A stretch of 64,000 nucleotides of DNA from positions 1,302,001-1,366,000 of the forward strand of contig NZ_NBBJ01000001.1 in the NCBI RefSeq assembly GCF_002197665.1, written 5' to 3'. Below are positions 27,031-37,500 of this stretch, piece by piece (the first letter of the stretch is position 1; every line of letters begins with the position of its first letter). Both the position numbers and the translations under genes were made by a program. Source of the stretch: Sphingomonas mucosissima. Its GTDB lineage: Bacteria; Pseudomonadota; Alphaproteobacteria; Sphingomonadales; Sphingomonadaceae. The notes beneath the pieces are model-generated. The model saw nothing but the letters and a program-made list of their open reading frames with translations. It had not been told where the DNA came from and did no database searches.

Positions 27031-28902
27031 TCACGCTACCGCGTTCTGCAGCGCCGTTACCTGTCCGTCATCATCGCGCCTGACATAGCCCTCCTCGACA
27101 AGCGCCCGTGCGTCCTCAGCCCGCAGGGGATGAGAGAAGAGAAATCCCTGCAGGTGGCTGGCTCCAGCCGCACGCAGAAGGGCGACCTGTCCGTCCGTCT
27201 CCACACCCTCGGCAATCACCTCGAGCTTCAACGCCCGGCCCAGCTGCGTGATCGACCGCACGATAGCGGCTGATTCACGCTCGCGAACCATGCCGTCGAT
27301 AAAGCTCCGATCTATCTTCAACGCGTCGAGCGGAAATTTGCGGACGTTGTAGAGGTTGGAATAACCGGTGCCGAAGTCGTCCAATGCCACACGGAAGCCC
27401 ATCTGACGTAATCGATACAGCGTCTCCGCTGCCCGCTCCACATCATCGAAGAGTGCAGTTTCCGTGATTTCAATCTGAAGTCGGTGCGGCTCAATTCCGG
27501 CCCGCTGAACCAGCTCCATCACGTGACCAATAAAGTTTTGACGTCGGAACTGTCGGGGCGAAAAGTTGACGGAAACATATTGATCCGGCGAGTCTCTTGC
27601 CGACTCCAGAGCTTGGGTGAGCACCCATTCTCCGAGCTCATGGATTAGGTCCGATTCTTCAGCAATGGGGATGAAGACAGACGGGCTTATCGGCCCAAAT
27701 TCATCGGTGTTCCAGCGGAGCAGCGCTTCGAAGCCAACGGTTTCGAAGGCGCCATTGGCGACGATCGGCTGAAACAGCATCTCCAATTCGCCCCGGGCAA
27801 TAGACCTGCTCAGCCGATCTTGCACGGTGCGCCGGACCCTTATCCCCTCATCCATTCTGGTTTCGAACAGCCGCGCGACATTTCGTCCGCTGCGCTTCGC
27901 TTCATTCAGCGCCAGATCGGCTCTTCGCATCAGATCCAGCGGATCACGCTGATCGCTCTCATGCGCCACCACCACACCGGCCGAGACGGAGTTCTTCACG
28001 TCGTGCCCGAGAACGCGCATAGACACGCCACAGCCCGCAACGACCCGTTCGCACGCCATCACCGCCGCGTCATCACCAGCAGTGTCAAACAGGAGGCCGA
28101 ATTCGTCCCCGGCCAAACGCGCCACCATTCCTCCTTCCGGAGCGAGGGACTGCAGCAACCGACAGGTTTCGCGCACGACCTCATCCCCTGTGACGTGGCC
28201 GAAGGAGTCGTTGATCAACCTAAAGCGGTCCAGGTCGACGGCGGCGATCGCGAACGTTCCCGGTCGCCGCGCACGTTCATTCAGGGCTTGCAGGAAGGCA
28301 AGTCGATTGGGCGCCTCGGTAAGGGGATCGTGGCTCGCAAGATGAAGTGCGCGGCTCTCGTTCGCGGCAAGCTCTGCAGCCTGCTCCTCAAGCAATACGA
28401 TCTGGCGGGCCAATGCGGCGCGGATATTGGCGAGTTCCCGGTCGAGCTTCCAGCGCTTGCCAAGCGCCACAGCCGCTTGGGCAATCTCGCCATCATGGAA
28501 CGGCCCGGCCAAGTAGAATACCTTGTCTGCCGGACCGGCAAGCGCCTGAATATCGCGCGGCGAAAAGTCCTGCGCGTCCCCGACCAGCACCAGGTTCAGC
28601 TCCGAGTCGACGCCCCGAAGTCGGGGGACAGTATCCTTGAGATCTGAGGCTGACGATACGCCGATGAAAGCCACCGAAAAGGGCGTATGATCTGCGATCG
28701 ACCGCTCCACCTCTTCCAGAGAAGCGTCAACCGTGAAGTGATAGACACACTCCAGTCCGCCAAGCTCGGCATATAATTCCGGTCGATCAGAGTTCGTTTT
28801 TCCTAAAGCGTCTTGTGCATTTTCGTCTTGAGTAAGGAGATCGAAGCTTCTCCGATAGGCGTCATGCACCGCAAGATCTTCATCCACGATTAGCAGGCGC
28901 AT
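27031..28902 (-). CDS. GGDEF-EAL cyclic-di-GMP signalling protein with N-terminal receiver-like domain
   Basis: This 623-residue cytoplasmic protein has a receiver-like start (MRLLIVDEDLAVHDAYRRSF, about 1-140). A short coiled-coil linker (about 145-175), a GGDEF domain (about 180-340) and an EAL domain (about 355-605) follow. The GGDEF signature is RLAGDEFGLLF (AGDEF instead of GGDEF). The EAL domain keeps VGFEALLRW, ETALFDDV, VALDDFGTGYSNL and LKIDRSFI, so phosphodiesterase activity is likely. ATG 28902 sits behind GGAGGGAAAG, which fixes the start; upstream in-frame sequence runs into the ROK gene on the same strand. It converges with the P450 gene. Likely target: biofilm/motility or capsule control (inference). 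Confidence 0.9.
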   Translation of the reverse strand: MRLLIVDEDLAVHDAYRRSFDLLTQDENAQDALGKTNSDRPELYAELGGLECVYHFTVDASLEEVERSIADHTPFSVAFIGVSSASDLKDTVPRLRGVDSELNLVLVGDAQDFSPRDIQALAGPADKVFYLAGPFHDGEIAQAAVALGKRWKLDRELANIRAALARQIVLLEEQAAELAANESRALHLASHDPLTEAPNRLAFLQALNERARRPGTFAIAAVDLDRFRLINDSFGHVTGDEVVRETCRLLQSLAPEGGMVARLAGDEFGLLFDTAGDDAAVMACERVVAGCGVSMRVLGHDVKNSVSAGVVVAHESDQRDPLDLMRRADLALNEAKRSGRNVARLFETRMDEGIRVRRTVQDRLSRSIARGELEMLFQPIVANGAFETVGFEALLRWNTDEFGPISPSVFIPIAEESDLIHELGEWVLTQALESARDSPDQYVSVNFSPRQFRRQNFIGHVMELVQRAGIEPHRLQIEITETALFDDVERAAETLYRLRQMGFRVALDDFGTGYSNLYNVRKFPLDALKIDRSFIDGMVRERESAAIVRSITQLGRALKLEVIAEGVETDGQVALLRAAGASHLQGFLFSHPLRAEDARALVEEGYVRRDDDGQVTALQNAVA

Positions 28903-29009
28903 CGACTTTCCCTCCATCAGCCCGGAAGAAGACGCCCGTAAATCGTTTATGAAAGGTAACGCGAAACGGTTAATGGGGTAATAAGCGCCGGCCCCATGCA
29001 GTTGGCGCC

Positions 29010-29903
29010 TCAATGCCCGGTCAGCGCCTGCTGACCAAGCACAATGGCGCCGAGTGGCCCTGCATTGTGGCCGAGCATCGCCGGCACAACAAACGTATCT
29101 ACATCCTCGATTTCCGAGAGGGCGACATAGCCATTCAACGAACGACGGAGCGCCTGCCTGATCCGCGGCAAGAGGAACTGGCTGCCGACGATCACACCGC
29201 CGCCCACTACAATTCGCCGTGGCACACCCGTCAGTGTCACCGCGTGGAGCAATTGCGCGATCGCGTGCACCACGCCGTCCCAAGCAGGATGGTCCGAAGC
29301 CAAGTCCGCTCCCTTGATACCAGTTCGAGCAGCGATTGCAGGCCCGGAGGCAAGTCCCTCGACACAGGCCCCGTGAAAGGGGCAGCTGCCCAGCCAATCG
29401 TCGCCGGGAAGGCGCTGAGGCCGAATATGTCCAAGTTCGCTGTGGGTCAGGCCGTCCACGGCGCGACCGCGGCCGATCAAGCCCACTCCGACGCCGGTCC
29501 CTACTGTCACATAAGCGAGGTCCGCCAAGCCGGCAGCAGCGCCCCAGCGCGCCTCTCCCAGCGCAGCACCGATAACATCGCTGTGGAACCCGGCAGGGAC
29601 GCCATATCGCGCGGCCAGTCGTTTGGCGAGGTCAGTGCCGGCCCACCCAGGCTTGGGCGTGGATGTGATAAAGCCGTAATCCGCCGCATGCCGATCGATC
29701 GACACCGGTCCGAAACTGGCGATACCGAGCGCCGCGACCCCCCTCCAGCCATCGATCACGCCCTCAATGGCTCTGAGAGTTTCCTCAGGTGAAACGGTAG
29801 GGATTTCCACCCGCTCCTGGATCGAATCTGGCCCTTGCGCGAGAATGGCGACGCACTTCGTTCCGCCAAGCTCAACGCCGGCAATTAGGGGTGCATCGGA
29901 CAT
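29010..29903 (-). CDS. ROK-family sugar kinase (fructokinase-like)
   Basis: This 297-residue kinase has the ATP-binding start GVELGGTKCVAILAQG, TVGTGVGVGLIGRGRAVDG and the sugar/zinc region HSELGHIRPQRLPGDDWLG followed by CPFHGACVEGLASGPA (zinc ligands His and three Cys). It lacks the N-terminal helix-turn-helix of ROK repressors, so it is an enzyme. The ELGGTK and GHIRPQR patterns match bacterial fructokinase/mannokinase proteins. The start shares one base with the MarR stop, so the two form an operon. The exact hexose is not determined. Confidence 0.88.
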   Translation of the reverse strand: MSDAPLIAGVELGGTKCVAILAQGPDSIQERVEIPTVSPEETLRAIEGVIDGWRGVAALGIASFGPVSIDRHAADYGFITSTPKPGWAGTDLAKRLAARYGVPAGFHSDVIGAALGEARWGAAAGLADLAYVTVGTGVGVGLIGRGRAVDGLTHSELGHIRPQRLPGDDWLGSCPFHGACVEGLASGPAIAARTGIKGADLASDHPAWDGVVHAIAQLLHAVTLTGVPRRIVVGGGVIVGSQFLLPRIRQALRRSLNGYVALSEIEDVDTFVVPAMLGHNAGPLGAIVLGQQALTGH

Positions 29904-30343
29904 CAGGCCTCCAAAGCCGCCGCATCGATCCGCCGCAGCATGGTAACGAAACCATCCAGTTCCTGTTGGGTGAACCGTGAGAAGATCGTGCTCTCCAACT
30001 CAAGCGCCTTTGGGGCGACACTGGCGTACAGGTCCCTGCCAGCCGCCGTCAGCGACAGATGATGGGAACGCTTGTCGCCTGGGTTCGGGGCCCGCGCCAG
30101 CAAACCTCGTTCCACCAACGCGATCGCCGCCCGGCTGACGGTCACCTTGTCCATTCGCGTCCGTTCACCGATCTCCGCTTGGGTAATCGCTTCCACCTCC
30201 GCGATGACCGCTATCAAGCGCCATTCGGGAATGGTCAGCGCGAACAGCGATTCATAGATTCGGGCGACCCGTTCGCTGACGAGGTTGGACGTTATCGACA
30301 GCCGGTATGGCAGAAACCGGTCGAGCACGAGAGGGTTCGTCAT
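29903..30343 (-). CDS. MarR-family transcriptional regulator
   Basis: This 146-residue winged-helix regulator starts at ATG 30343; a TTG at 30397 would lie inside the operator. The DNA-binding region is ITQAEIGERTRMDKVTVSRAAIALVERGLLAR (about residues 55-85), followed by the wing NPGDKRSHHLSLT. It is divergent from hpd, and a near-perfect 16-bp dyad (30390-30405) lies between them. This suggests autoregulation and control of the hpd/hmgA tyrosine-catabolism genes. The ligand might be homogentisate or an aromatic precursor (inference). It is co-transcribed with the ROK kinase gene. Confidence 0.88.
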   Translation of the reverse strand: MTNPLVLDRFLPYRLSITSNLVSERVARIYESLFALTIPEWRLIAVIAEVEAITQAEIGERTRMDKVTVSRAAIALVERGLLARAPNPGDKRSHHLSLTAAGRDLYASVAPKALELESTIFSRFTQQELDGFVTMLRRIDAAALEA

Positions 30344-30389
30344 GCGCGAAGTGGTAGCATTTGACACGGATGCCTCAAGCGGCGATGGT

Positions 30390-30405
30390 AGTAACAAATG
30401 TTACT
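30390..30405. promoter_or_regulatory. Probable MarR operator upstream of hpd
   Basis: AGTAAC-AAAT-GTTACT is a perfect 6-bp dyad with a 4-bp spacer, the size expected for a MarR dimer. It sits between the divergent MarR and hpd genes, 17 bp before the hpd ATG. A TTGACA hexamer at 30361-30366 could be the hpd -35 box, placing the operator over the transcription start. Confidence 0.6.
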
Positions 30406-30421
30406 GGATGAGGATACACTC

Positions 30422-31459
30422 ATGTCGACCGATAATCCCTTGGGTCTCGACGGCTTCGAGTTCGTTGAGTTCACGTCTCCGGATCCGGACGCGATGGCCA
30501 AACAGTTTGAGCAGCTCGGCTTCGTACCGACCCATCGCCATCCCACGAAGAACATCACCCGCTACAAGCAGGGCCGCATCAACCTGATGCTGAACCGCGA
30601 TGAAGCAGGGCGGGTGAAGCAGTTTCGGAACGAGCACGGCGCTTCCGCAAGCGCCATGGCATTTCGCGTCGCCGATCCGAAAAAAGCGCTTGAGTGGGCG
30701 ATTGCTCACGGCGCCGAGCTTACGGAGGAGGACGACACCGTTATCAAGGGGATTGGTGGCTCCTACCTGTACTTCATTGCGGCAGACGCCGATCTTTATG
30801 AAGGGTGGGCTGAGTTCGACGGCTGGCGCGGGGCCGAGGAGAAGAACAACGTTGGTCTCGATCTTCTCGATCACCTGACCCACAACGTGCGCCGCGGCCA
30901 GATGCGCGTGTGGAGCCATTTCTACCGCACTCTCTTCAACTTCGAAGAGCAGAAGTATTTTGACATCAAAGGCAAGGCGACGGGCCTGTTCAGCCAGGCC
31001 ATGATTGCTCCGGATAAAGCGATCCGAATCCCGCTCAATGAGAGCCAGGATGACAATTCGCAGATCGAGGAATTCATTCGTGAATATCAGGGTGAAGGCA
31101 TCCAGCACCTTGCGCTGACGACCGATGACATCTTTGATACAGTTGAGCGCCTGCGCGCGCGCGGCGTTCGGCTGCAGGATACGATCGAGACCTATTACGA
31201 ACTGGTCGACAAGCGCGTTCCCGGCCATGGCGAGGATCTTGAGCGACTGAAGAAGAACCGCATCCTGATCGACGGCTCGGTCGAGAACGGAGAAGGCATC
31301 CTGCTCCAGATCTTCACCGAGAATATGTTCGGCCCGATCTTCTTCGAAATCATTCAGCGCAAGGGCAATGAAGGCTTCGGGAACGGCAACTTTCAAGCTT
31401 TGTTCGAGTCAATCGAGCTCGACCAGATCCGGCGCGGCGTCATCAAGGTCGACGCGTAA
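30422..31459 (+). CDS. hpd: 4-hydroxyphenylpyruvate dioxygenase
   Basis: This 345-residue Fe(II) enzyme converts 4-hydroxyphenylpyruvate to homogentisate in tyrosine degradation. The two vicinal-oxygen-chelate halves are visible. The metal ligands are the His in LDHLTHNV, the His in GIQHLALTTDDI and the Glu in GPIFFEIIQRKGNEGFGNGN, the family C-terminal signature. ATG 30422 has GAGGA 7 nt upstream. A longer frame from 30398 starts inside the operator. Length is close to the bacterial norm (about 350-360). hmgA follows on the same strand after 177 bp. Confidence 0.97.
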   Translation: MSTDNPLGLDGFEFVEFTSPDPDAMAKQFEQLGFVPTHRHPTKNITRYKQGRINLMLNRDEAGRVKQFRNEHGASASAMAFRVADPKKALEWAIAHGAELTEEDDTVIKGIGGSYLYFIAADADLYEGWAEFDGWRGAEEKNNVGLDLLDHLTHNVRRGQMRVWSHFYRTLFNFEEQKYFDIKGKATGLFSQAMIAPDKAIRIPLNESQDDNSQIEEFIREYQGEGIQHLALTTDDIFDTVERLRARGVRLQDTIETYYELVDKRVPGHGEDLERLKKNRILIDGSVENGEGILLQIFTENMFGPIFFEIIQRKGNEGFGNGNFQALFESIELDQIRRGVIKVDA

Positions 31460-31636
31460 CGCCGACGGCGTCGGCCGAAGCTCCCGCCGTTCTATCAGGT
31501 GGCATTATGTGACCGCGGGCGCCGCGCCATGAAGATGTCCGAGAAGACCGATGACGTTCCACCACGACAAGGGCGGCAATCCGCTGAATTTCGCGTCGCG
31601 CGATTGTTCCGCGTTCGACGTAAGATGAGGGTTCAA

Positions 31637-32923
31637 ATGTCTGGAAGTGCTGGCACTTACATACCTGGCTTCGGCAACCATGTCTCGACTGAGGCAGTGG
31701 CTGGCACCCTCCCGGTCGGACGCAACTCGCCGCAGCGCCCGGCCTTTGGCCTTTATGCGGAGCAACTCTCAGGCACGGCGTTCACCGCGCCGCGACATGA
31801 GAACCGCCGCTCGTGGCTCTATCGGCTGCGACCTTCCGCTGAGCATCCGCCATTCACAAAGTACGAGGGGGCGCCTCAGTTTGCCCGAGCCACCACGAGC
31901 GACCCCCTCGCTCCGAACCGGCTGCGCTGGGACCCACTCCCGCAGCGCGCCGGGGCTGACCTTGTTGACGGCATAACCACGATGCTCGTCAATCGAGATC
32001 CGGCTGATCTGGAAGGCGTCGCTCTCCACATCTACGCAGCGAACCGAAACATGGAACGCCGCGTCTTCGTCAACGCTGATGGAGAGTTGTTGTTTGTGCC
32101 GCAGGAAGGGCGGCTGGAACTGCTGACGGAGTTGGGCCGGGTGGTGGTTGCCCCGGGTCAGATCGCCTCGGTCCCCCGCGGGGTCCGCTTCCGCGCGTTG
32201 CTCCCGGATGGCGCCGCCCGGGGGTATGCTTTGGAAAACCAGGGCGCGATGTTTCGGCTGCCGGATCTCGGGCCCATCGGCGCAAACGGGCTTGCCAACC
32301 CGCGCGACTTCGAAACGCCCGTGGCATGGTTCGAAGATCGGGATGAACCGTTCGAAGTGATCCAGAAGTATATGGGCGTCCTGTGGCGCACCGAGCTGCA
32401 TCATTCTCCCCTCGACGTGGTCGCGTGGCACGGCAATCTAGCGCCGTGGCGCTATGATCTTGCTCACTTCAACACGATCAATACGGTCAGCTTCGACCAT
32501 CCCGATCCGTCGATCTTCACCGTTCTCACCAGCCCGAGCGACGTCCCTGGCCGCGCCAATGCTGATTTCGTCATCTTTCCGCCGCGCTGGATGGTGGCGG
32601 AGGATACGTTTAGGCCGCCATGGTTTCACCGGAACATCATGTCGGAGGCGATGGGACTCATCACCGGCGCTTACGATGCGAAGGCGGACGGCTTTCAGCC
32701 CGGTGGGCTGTCGCTCCACAATCTGCTGGCTGGACATGGTCCCGACAAGGCCAGTTGGGACGCAGCCACAAAGGCGGAGCTGAAGCCACATCGGCTCTCG
32801 GGCACCATGGCCTTTATGCTGGAAAGCTGCTGGCCGTACCGCCCCACCCTTTTTGCTTCGGAAAGCGCGCAGCCGGATTACGATGCGTGCTGGGCCGATT
32901 TCCCGAAGGCGCAGCTTCCTTGA
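31637..32923 (+). CDS. hmgA: Homogentisate 1,2-dioxygenase
   Basis: This 428-residue Fe(II) enzyme opens the ring of homogentisate to maleylacetoacetate. Family strings are [52 protein letters not shown]-like [10 protein letters not shown] and [20 protein letters not shown] (metal-binding region). ATG 31637 follows GATGAGGG. Upstream in-frame sequence to 31499 is not conserved-looking. The genes for maleylacetoacetate isomerase and fumarylacetoacetase are not seen in the window, so the pathway is incomplete here. Confidence 0.96.
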   Translation: MSGSAGTYIPGFGNHVSTEAVAGTLPVGRNSPQRPAFGLYAEQLSGTAFTAPRHENRRSWLYRLRPSAEHPPFTKYEGAPQFARATTSDPLAPNRLRWDPLPQRAGADLVDGITTMLVNRDPADLEGVALHIYAANRNMERRVFVNADGELLFVPQEGRLELLTELGRVVVAPGQIASVPRGVRFRALLPDGAARGYALENQGAMFRLPDLGPIGANGLANPRDFETPVAWFEDRDEPFEVIQKYMGVLWRTELHHSPLDVVAWHGNLAPWRYDLAHFNTINTVSFDHPDPSIFTVLTSPSDVPGRANADFVIFPPRWMVAEDTFRPPWFHRNIMSEAMGLITGAYDAKADGFQPGGLSLHNLLAGHGPDKASWDAATKAELKPHRLSGTMAFMLESCWPYRPTLFASESAQPDYDACWADFPKAQLP

Positions 32924-32949
32924 CCATCTTGCTTGACTGGCGGCTTTGA

Positions 32950-33297
32950 ATGGAACGGCTCTTGTTGACGCCGGCCGGTATCTCATTAGGGCCGCTGGAT
33001 CAGATCACTGACGGGGCGGCGCGAAGTTTCGTGATCGAAATGCGCGCGGGCCGTTTCCACGGCTTTGTCGTCCGGCGCGGGAACGCCGCCTTCGGCTATG
33101 TCGATCGTTGCCCCCATATGGGCCTGCCACTCGCGCAGAAGCTCGACCAATATGTTTCCGCAGGCCACATCACCTGCAGCTGGCACGGCGCGCTATTCGA
33201 GGTAACCTCGGGAGCGTGCGCCGGTGGTCCATGCCAGGGGACAGCCTTGACGCCATGGCCGGTCCGGGTGGAGGCTGGTGCGATACTGACGACATAG
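32950..33297 (+). CDS. Rieske-type 2Fe-2S protein
   Basis: This 115-residue protein has the two Rieske boxes CPHMGLPL (C-x-H) and CSWHGALFE (C-x-x-H), spaced about 18 residues apart. Small soluble Rieske proteins carry electrons to oxygenases. It lies 26 bp after hmgA and 9 bp before a DsbA-family gene on the same strand, so it is probably co-transcribed with tyrosine-catabolism genes. hmgA itself needs no external reductase, so the partner is unknown. Possible partners include the nearby P450, but there is no direct evidence. Confidence 0.87.
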   Translation: MERLLLTPAGISLGPLDQITDGAARSFVIEMRAGRFHGFVVRRGNAAFGYVDRCPHMGLPLAQKLDQYVSAGHITCSWHGALFEVTSGACAGGPCQGTALTPWPVRVEAGAILTT

Positions 33298-33306
33298 GAA
33301 GTCACC

Positions 33307-33945
33307 ATGCGCACTTTGCGGCTCGACATCGTCTCCGACATCGTGTGCCCTTGGTGCTATATTGGCCTCGCAAACCTCGATAAAGCGCTGGATGCGCTCG
33401 CCGAAGCGGTGCTGGTGAATATCACGTTCCATCCTCTCCAGCTGAACCCCGGGCTTCCTCCTGAAGGAGAGCTTTCGTCGAACAATATCGCGCGGAAATA
33501 CGGTATCACCCCTGAACAGGCCCGCTCCCGTGGCGGCGGTGTTCGCGCTGCGGCCGATGAGGCAGGGCTCTCGATGGCTGGTCGCCCTGACAGAGTATAT
33601 GATACGTTCAGCGCTCATCGTCTGCTCGCTTGGGCGGGTGAATACGGGCGGCAGCGCGCACTGAAACACGCCCTCTTCGGTGCTTACTTCGAGCACGGCC
33701 TGAATATCTCAGATCATGCGGTGCTCGCCGACGCCGCCAAAGAAGCCGGCCTCGAGCGCAGCGCCGCTGAACTGGTCCTCACACGCGGGGACTTTGCGGC
33801 GCAGGTTCACGACGACGAAATCGAATGGCGATCCGAGGGGATCGCTTCTGTTCCCACGATGGTCGTTGATCGTGAATTCGTCATCAGTGGTGCGCAAACA
33901 CCCAATCGTATAGAACGGGCGCTTCGCAGGCTGGCCGCGCGGTAA
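33307..33945 (+). CDS. FrnE-like DsbA-family oxidoreductase/isomerase
   Basis: This 212-residue thioredoxin-fold protein has the active-site motif SDIVCPWCYIGLANLDKAL near the N-terminus, an inserted helical domain, and the cis-Pro loop region SVPTMVVDREFVISGAQ. There is no signal peptide, so it is cytoplasmic like FrnE and 2-hydroxychromene-2-carboxylate isomerase relatives. The CPWC motif favours disulfide chemistry or glutathione-dependent isomerisation. It is the last gene of the hmgA-Rieske-DsbA run; the GST gene is convergent 9 bp away. Confidence 0.88.
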   Translation: MRTLRLDIVSDIVCPWCYIGLANLDKALDALAEAVLVNITFHPLQLNPGLPPEGELSSNNIARKYGITPEQARSRGGGVRAAADEAGLSMAGRPDRVYDTFSAHRLLAWAGEYGRQRALKHALFGAYFEHGLNISDHAVLADAAKEAGLERSAAELVLTRGDFAAQVHDDEIEWRSEGIASVPTMVVDREFVISGAQTPNRIERALRRLAAR

Positions 33946-33954
33946 AACCGAGCC

Positions 33955-34575
33955 TCAGTTCGGCTTCTGCGCCGCCTTCGCGCGCGCGAAGCCTTCACGC
34001 TCCTTCAGGCGCACCCAGTACGACGCCACGGCGGGCGGAAAGCCATTGTCGATCTTCACGCTCTTCGCCAGCAGAAGCGCATAGCCGACGGATATATCGG
34101 CCATGGTGAAGCGCTGCGCCACCAGCCACTCGCGGTCCGCAAGCGCGCGCTCGACGTGACGAAGCCTTGAGTGGAACCACTGCGCATAATCATCCGCCGC
34201 TTGCGGGAGCCGTCGTTCGGGCGGCTCCAGCATGCGGTAGCGCAGCACCAGTGTCTGGGGGAAAGTAAGCGTCGCTTCGCCGAAGTGCAGCCAGTTCAAC
34301 CATTCGCCATAGCTTGGCTCCTCAGGCGCAACGGCCAGCAAGGTCGGCCCGTACTTCACCGACAGATACTGGACGATGGCCGCCGACTCGGTCAGGCGAG
34401 TGTCGCCGTCGATCAGCAGAGGGATCGTGCCAAGTGGGTTGGCATCGAGGTAGGATGGTTCGCGGATCCGAGGCGGGAATGGCAGCAGGTGGAGCTTGTA
34501 TGGGAGCTTCAGTTCCTCAAGGGCCCATAAAGCGCGGAAAGAACGCGCGTCAGCGCAATGGTACAGTTCGATCAT
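33955..34575 (-). CDS. Glutathione S-transferase family protein
   Basis: This 206-residue protein has a thioredoxin-like N-terminal domain (YHCADARSFRALWALEELKL, with the cis-Pro/Glu-Ser glutathione motif GTIPLLIDGDTRLTESAAIV) and an all-helical C-terminal domain (WLVAQRFTMADISVGYALLL). The Ser in ADARSFRAL is a candidate glutathione-activating residue. It lacks the SSASYRVRIAL motif of maleylacetoacetate isomerase (zeta class), so it is not assigned to the homogentisate pathway. It lies 6 bp downstream of the acyl-CoA carboxylase gene, so it is probably co-transcribed with it. Confidence 0.9.
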   Translation of the reverse strand: MIELYHCADARSFRALWALEELKLPYKLHLLPFPPRIREPSYLDANPLGTIPLLIDGDTRLTESAAIVQYLSVKYGPTLLAVAPEEPSYGEWLNWLHFGEATLTFPQTLVLRYRMLEPPERRLPQAADDYAQWFHSRLRHVERALADREWLVAQRFTMADISVGYALLLAKSVKIDNGFPPAVASYWVRLKEREGFARAKAAQKPN

Positions 34576-34581
34576 CGTCCC

Positions 34582-37500
34582 TCACCAAGTGTCGATATAG
34601 CGGCCGGATCGCCGCGCCGGGGTGGATGCCAAGCCGCGCAGAAGCCATTTGCGCGTGTCCGCAGGATCGATCACGGCATCGATCTCTAGGAACTGCGCCA
34701 CCGACACGGCTTTACCGCGCTCGTAGGAGTTGGCGACAAGCTGTTGATATCGTGCTTCCCGTTCCTTCGCGTCGGTGATCGCTTCAAGCTCCTTGCGGTA
34801 ACCGAGGCGTACGGCGCCCTCCAGGCCCATGCCGCCAAACTCACCTGTCGGCCATGCCACGGTGAATGGCCCTGCATGGAGCGATCCTCCCGCCATGGCT
34901 TGTGCGCCCAGCCCATAAGCCTTCCGGATCACGACGGTGAATACCGGCACTGACAGGGCCGAGCCGACGATGAACATGCGGGCGCCGCGACGGATCGGCG
35001 CCGTCTTCTCCGCTTCCGGACCAACCATGAAGCCCGGTGTGTCGCAAAGCGATACGATGGGAATCCCGAATGCGTCGCAAAGTTGGAAGAACCGCGCCGC
35101 CTTATCCGAACCTTCCGCATCAACAGCGCCGGACAAGTAACGGCAATCGTTTGCAATCATGCCGATCGCTCGACCATTCAGCCGCGCCAAGCCAGTGATC
35201 ATGCCCTTGGCATAACCGCCGCGAAGCTCGACAAAACTGCCCTTGTCGAACAGGCCGTCGATTACCTTGCGCATGTCGAACACGCGTAGGCGGTTTTCCG
35301 GTACGATATGCCGCAGCAGGCGCTGGTCGGCCGCATCGCCGCCACTTACTCGGCCTTGGAAGAAGGAGAGCAGCCGCCGTGCCAGATCCGTGGCGTCGGC
35401 CTCGTCTTCAGCAAGCACGTCGACCGCCCCGCTTTGCCAATGAACCTCGACGGGGCCGACTTGCTTTGGTGAATAAACGCCGAGCCCCCCGCCCTCGATC
35501 ATGGCCGGCCCGCCAACGCCAATATGCGCATCCCGGGTGGCGATCGTGATGTCGCAACTACCGAAAAGAACGGCATTGCCCGCGAAAGCGTAACCGGAAG
35601 TGATGCCGATGCGCGGCGCCGTTCCTGATAGCGCCGCGAAGCTGCGGAATGTCGGCACGTCCAGTCCGGTCGCGCCTACCGAGTCCACGTCTCCCGGGCG
35701 GCCGCCGCCGCCTTCCGTGTAGAAGACGATCGGGAGCTTCAGGTCCGCAGCGATCCCAAGCAGCCGATCTGTCTTGCGATGATTGTTATACCCCTGCGTC
35801 CCGGCCAGAACCGTATAATCATAAGCCAGGCCCAGGCATTTGGCCGCATCCTCGCCATGATCGCCAGCATTGACCGTGCCGACACCGCCGATCATCCCGT
35901 CTGCTGGCGTGTTGCGCATCAGGTCGTCGAGGCTGCGCCGACGCCGCTGGGCCGCAATGGTGAGGGCGCCATATTCGATAAAACTATCGGGATCGAAGAG
36001 GTCGTCCAGGTTCTCACGAGCGCTGCGCTGATTTGTTCGCCGCCGCCGCTCCATCGCCTCCGGTCGGTTCTCGTCCAGCCCCAAGGCATGGCGGGCGTGA
36101 ACTTCGGCCAGGTCGGTCCGGATCTTATCCAGGTCCAAGTTCTCAACGAGGGTCACGGCCACTTCCTCTTCGTCGGCGGGATCAAGGCTGAGGATTACGG
36201 CTCCCTCCTCGATCACACCGCCGAGCCGTGCGGCTATGGCGCGCACCACACCGCTGCGGGGCGCCACGATCGCATGCTGCATCTTCAGCGCTTCGATCGT
36301 GCCCACTTCCATGCCCGCTCGGACGCGATCACCTACGACGACATCGATTCCGACGACCACGCCAGACAGCGGCGCCACGATCGATTCCGCGTCAGCCGAC
36401 GCGTGCGTCAGCGCAGGAGACGGAACAAGACTCGCTACGTTGCGGTCGAACCAGCCAGTGTCGATCTCCAGCTCAGCCACCTCTGGCCGGGCGAGCAATT
36501 CCGCGAGAAGCGGCAAATTGGTTGCGAGACCCTCGATATTGTATTCGGCAACGGCGCGTCGCGCACGCGCCAACGCGCCCTCCCAATCGGCGGCGTGCAC
36601 AATCAGCTTGGCGATCAGCGCGTCAAAACGAGGGTTGGCGGCAAAGCCTGACTGAGCCGCGCCGTCGATGCGGATGCCCGGTCCACCCGGCGCACAAAGA
36701 CGGCTGATCGTACCGCCAGATGCGCGTGGCACTCCGTCGTTCCCGATGGTTTCCGCATTGATCCGAAGCTGAACAGCCACCCCTCGTGGCTCCGGAACGG
36801 CGTCCGGCAGGGGCTCACCGCGCGCAAGCCGAAGCTGAAGCGCCACGAGGTCCAAACCTGTAACCTCCTCCGTTACCGTGTGCTCGACCTGCAGGCGAGG
36901 ATTGACCTCAAGGAAGGCGAATGCGTCCGGGTGATCCGATGGAAAGTCACGATCCACCAGGAACTCGGCGGTCGCAAGACCAACGTAGCCGGTACCGTTC
37001 AGAAGCCGAATGGCGGCATCCTGAATGCGCTCAGACAATCCTGGGTCCAGCGCTTGCGCCGGTGCGATCTCGATTAGCTTTTGATGACGGCGTTGCAGCG
37101 TGCAGTCGCGCGTGCCGAGCGTCACGACTCGCCCCTGGGCGTCGCCGGCGAGTTGCACCTCGATGTGCCGGGCAGATGCGACGTAACGCTCCACCAGGAC
37201 CTCTTCGGACCCGAACGCCGCCAGCGCCTCGGCGCCGGCAGCAGCCAATTGCGCGTTCAGCGTCAATCGATCGTGAACCACCCGAATACCGCGCCCGCCG
37301 CCGCCTGCGACAGCTTTGACGATAACCGGCCCGGAGACGTCGTCGCCCTCCGCCAACACCGGTACGCCGACCAAGCGCGCGTGGCGTTTCGCCGCGGCCT
37401 TGTCGCCGAACAAGCGCAGGAGATCCGCATCGGGGCCAATAAAAATGAGGCCGGCTTCCGCGCAGGCGTGCGCCAGTTCGGGGTTTTCGCTCAGAAACCC

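Noticed and set aside
33955..34575. GST as maleylacetoacetate isomerase of the tyrosine pathway
   Set aside because: It lacks the zeta-class SSxSxRVRIAL motif and is on the opposite strand next to the carboxylase.
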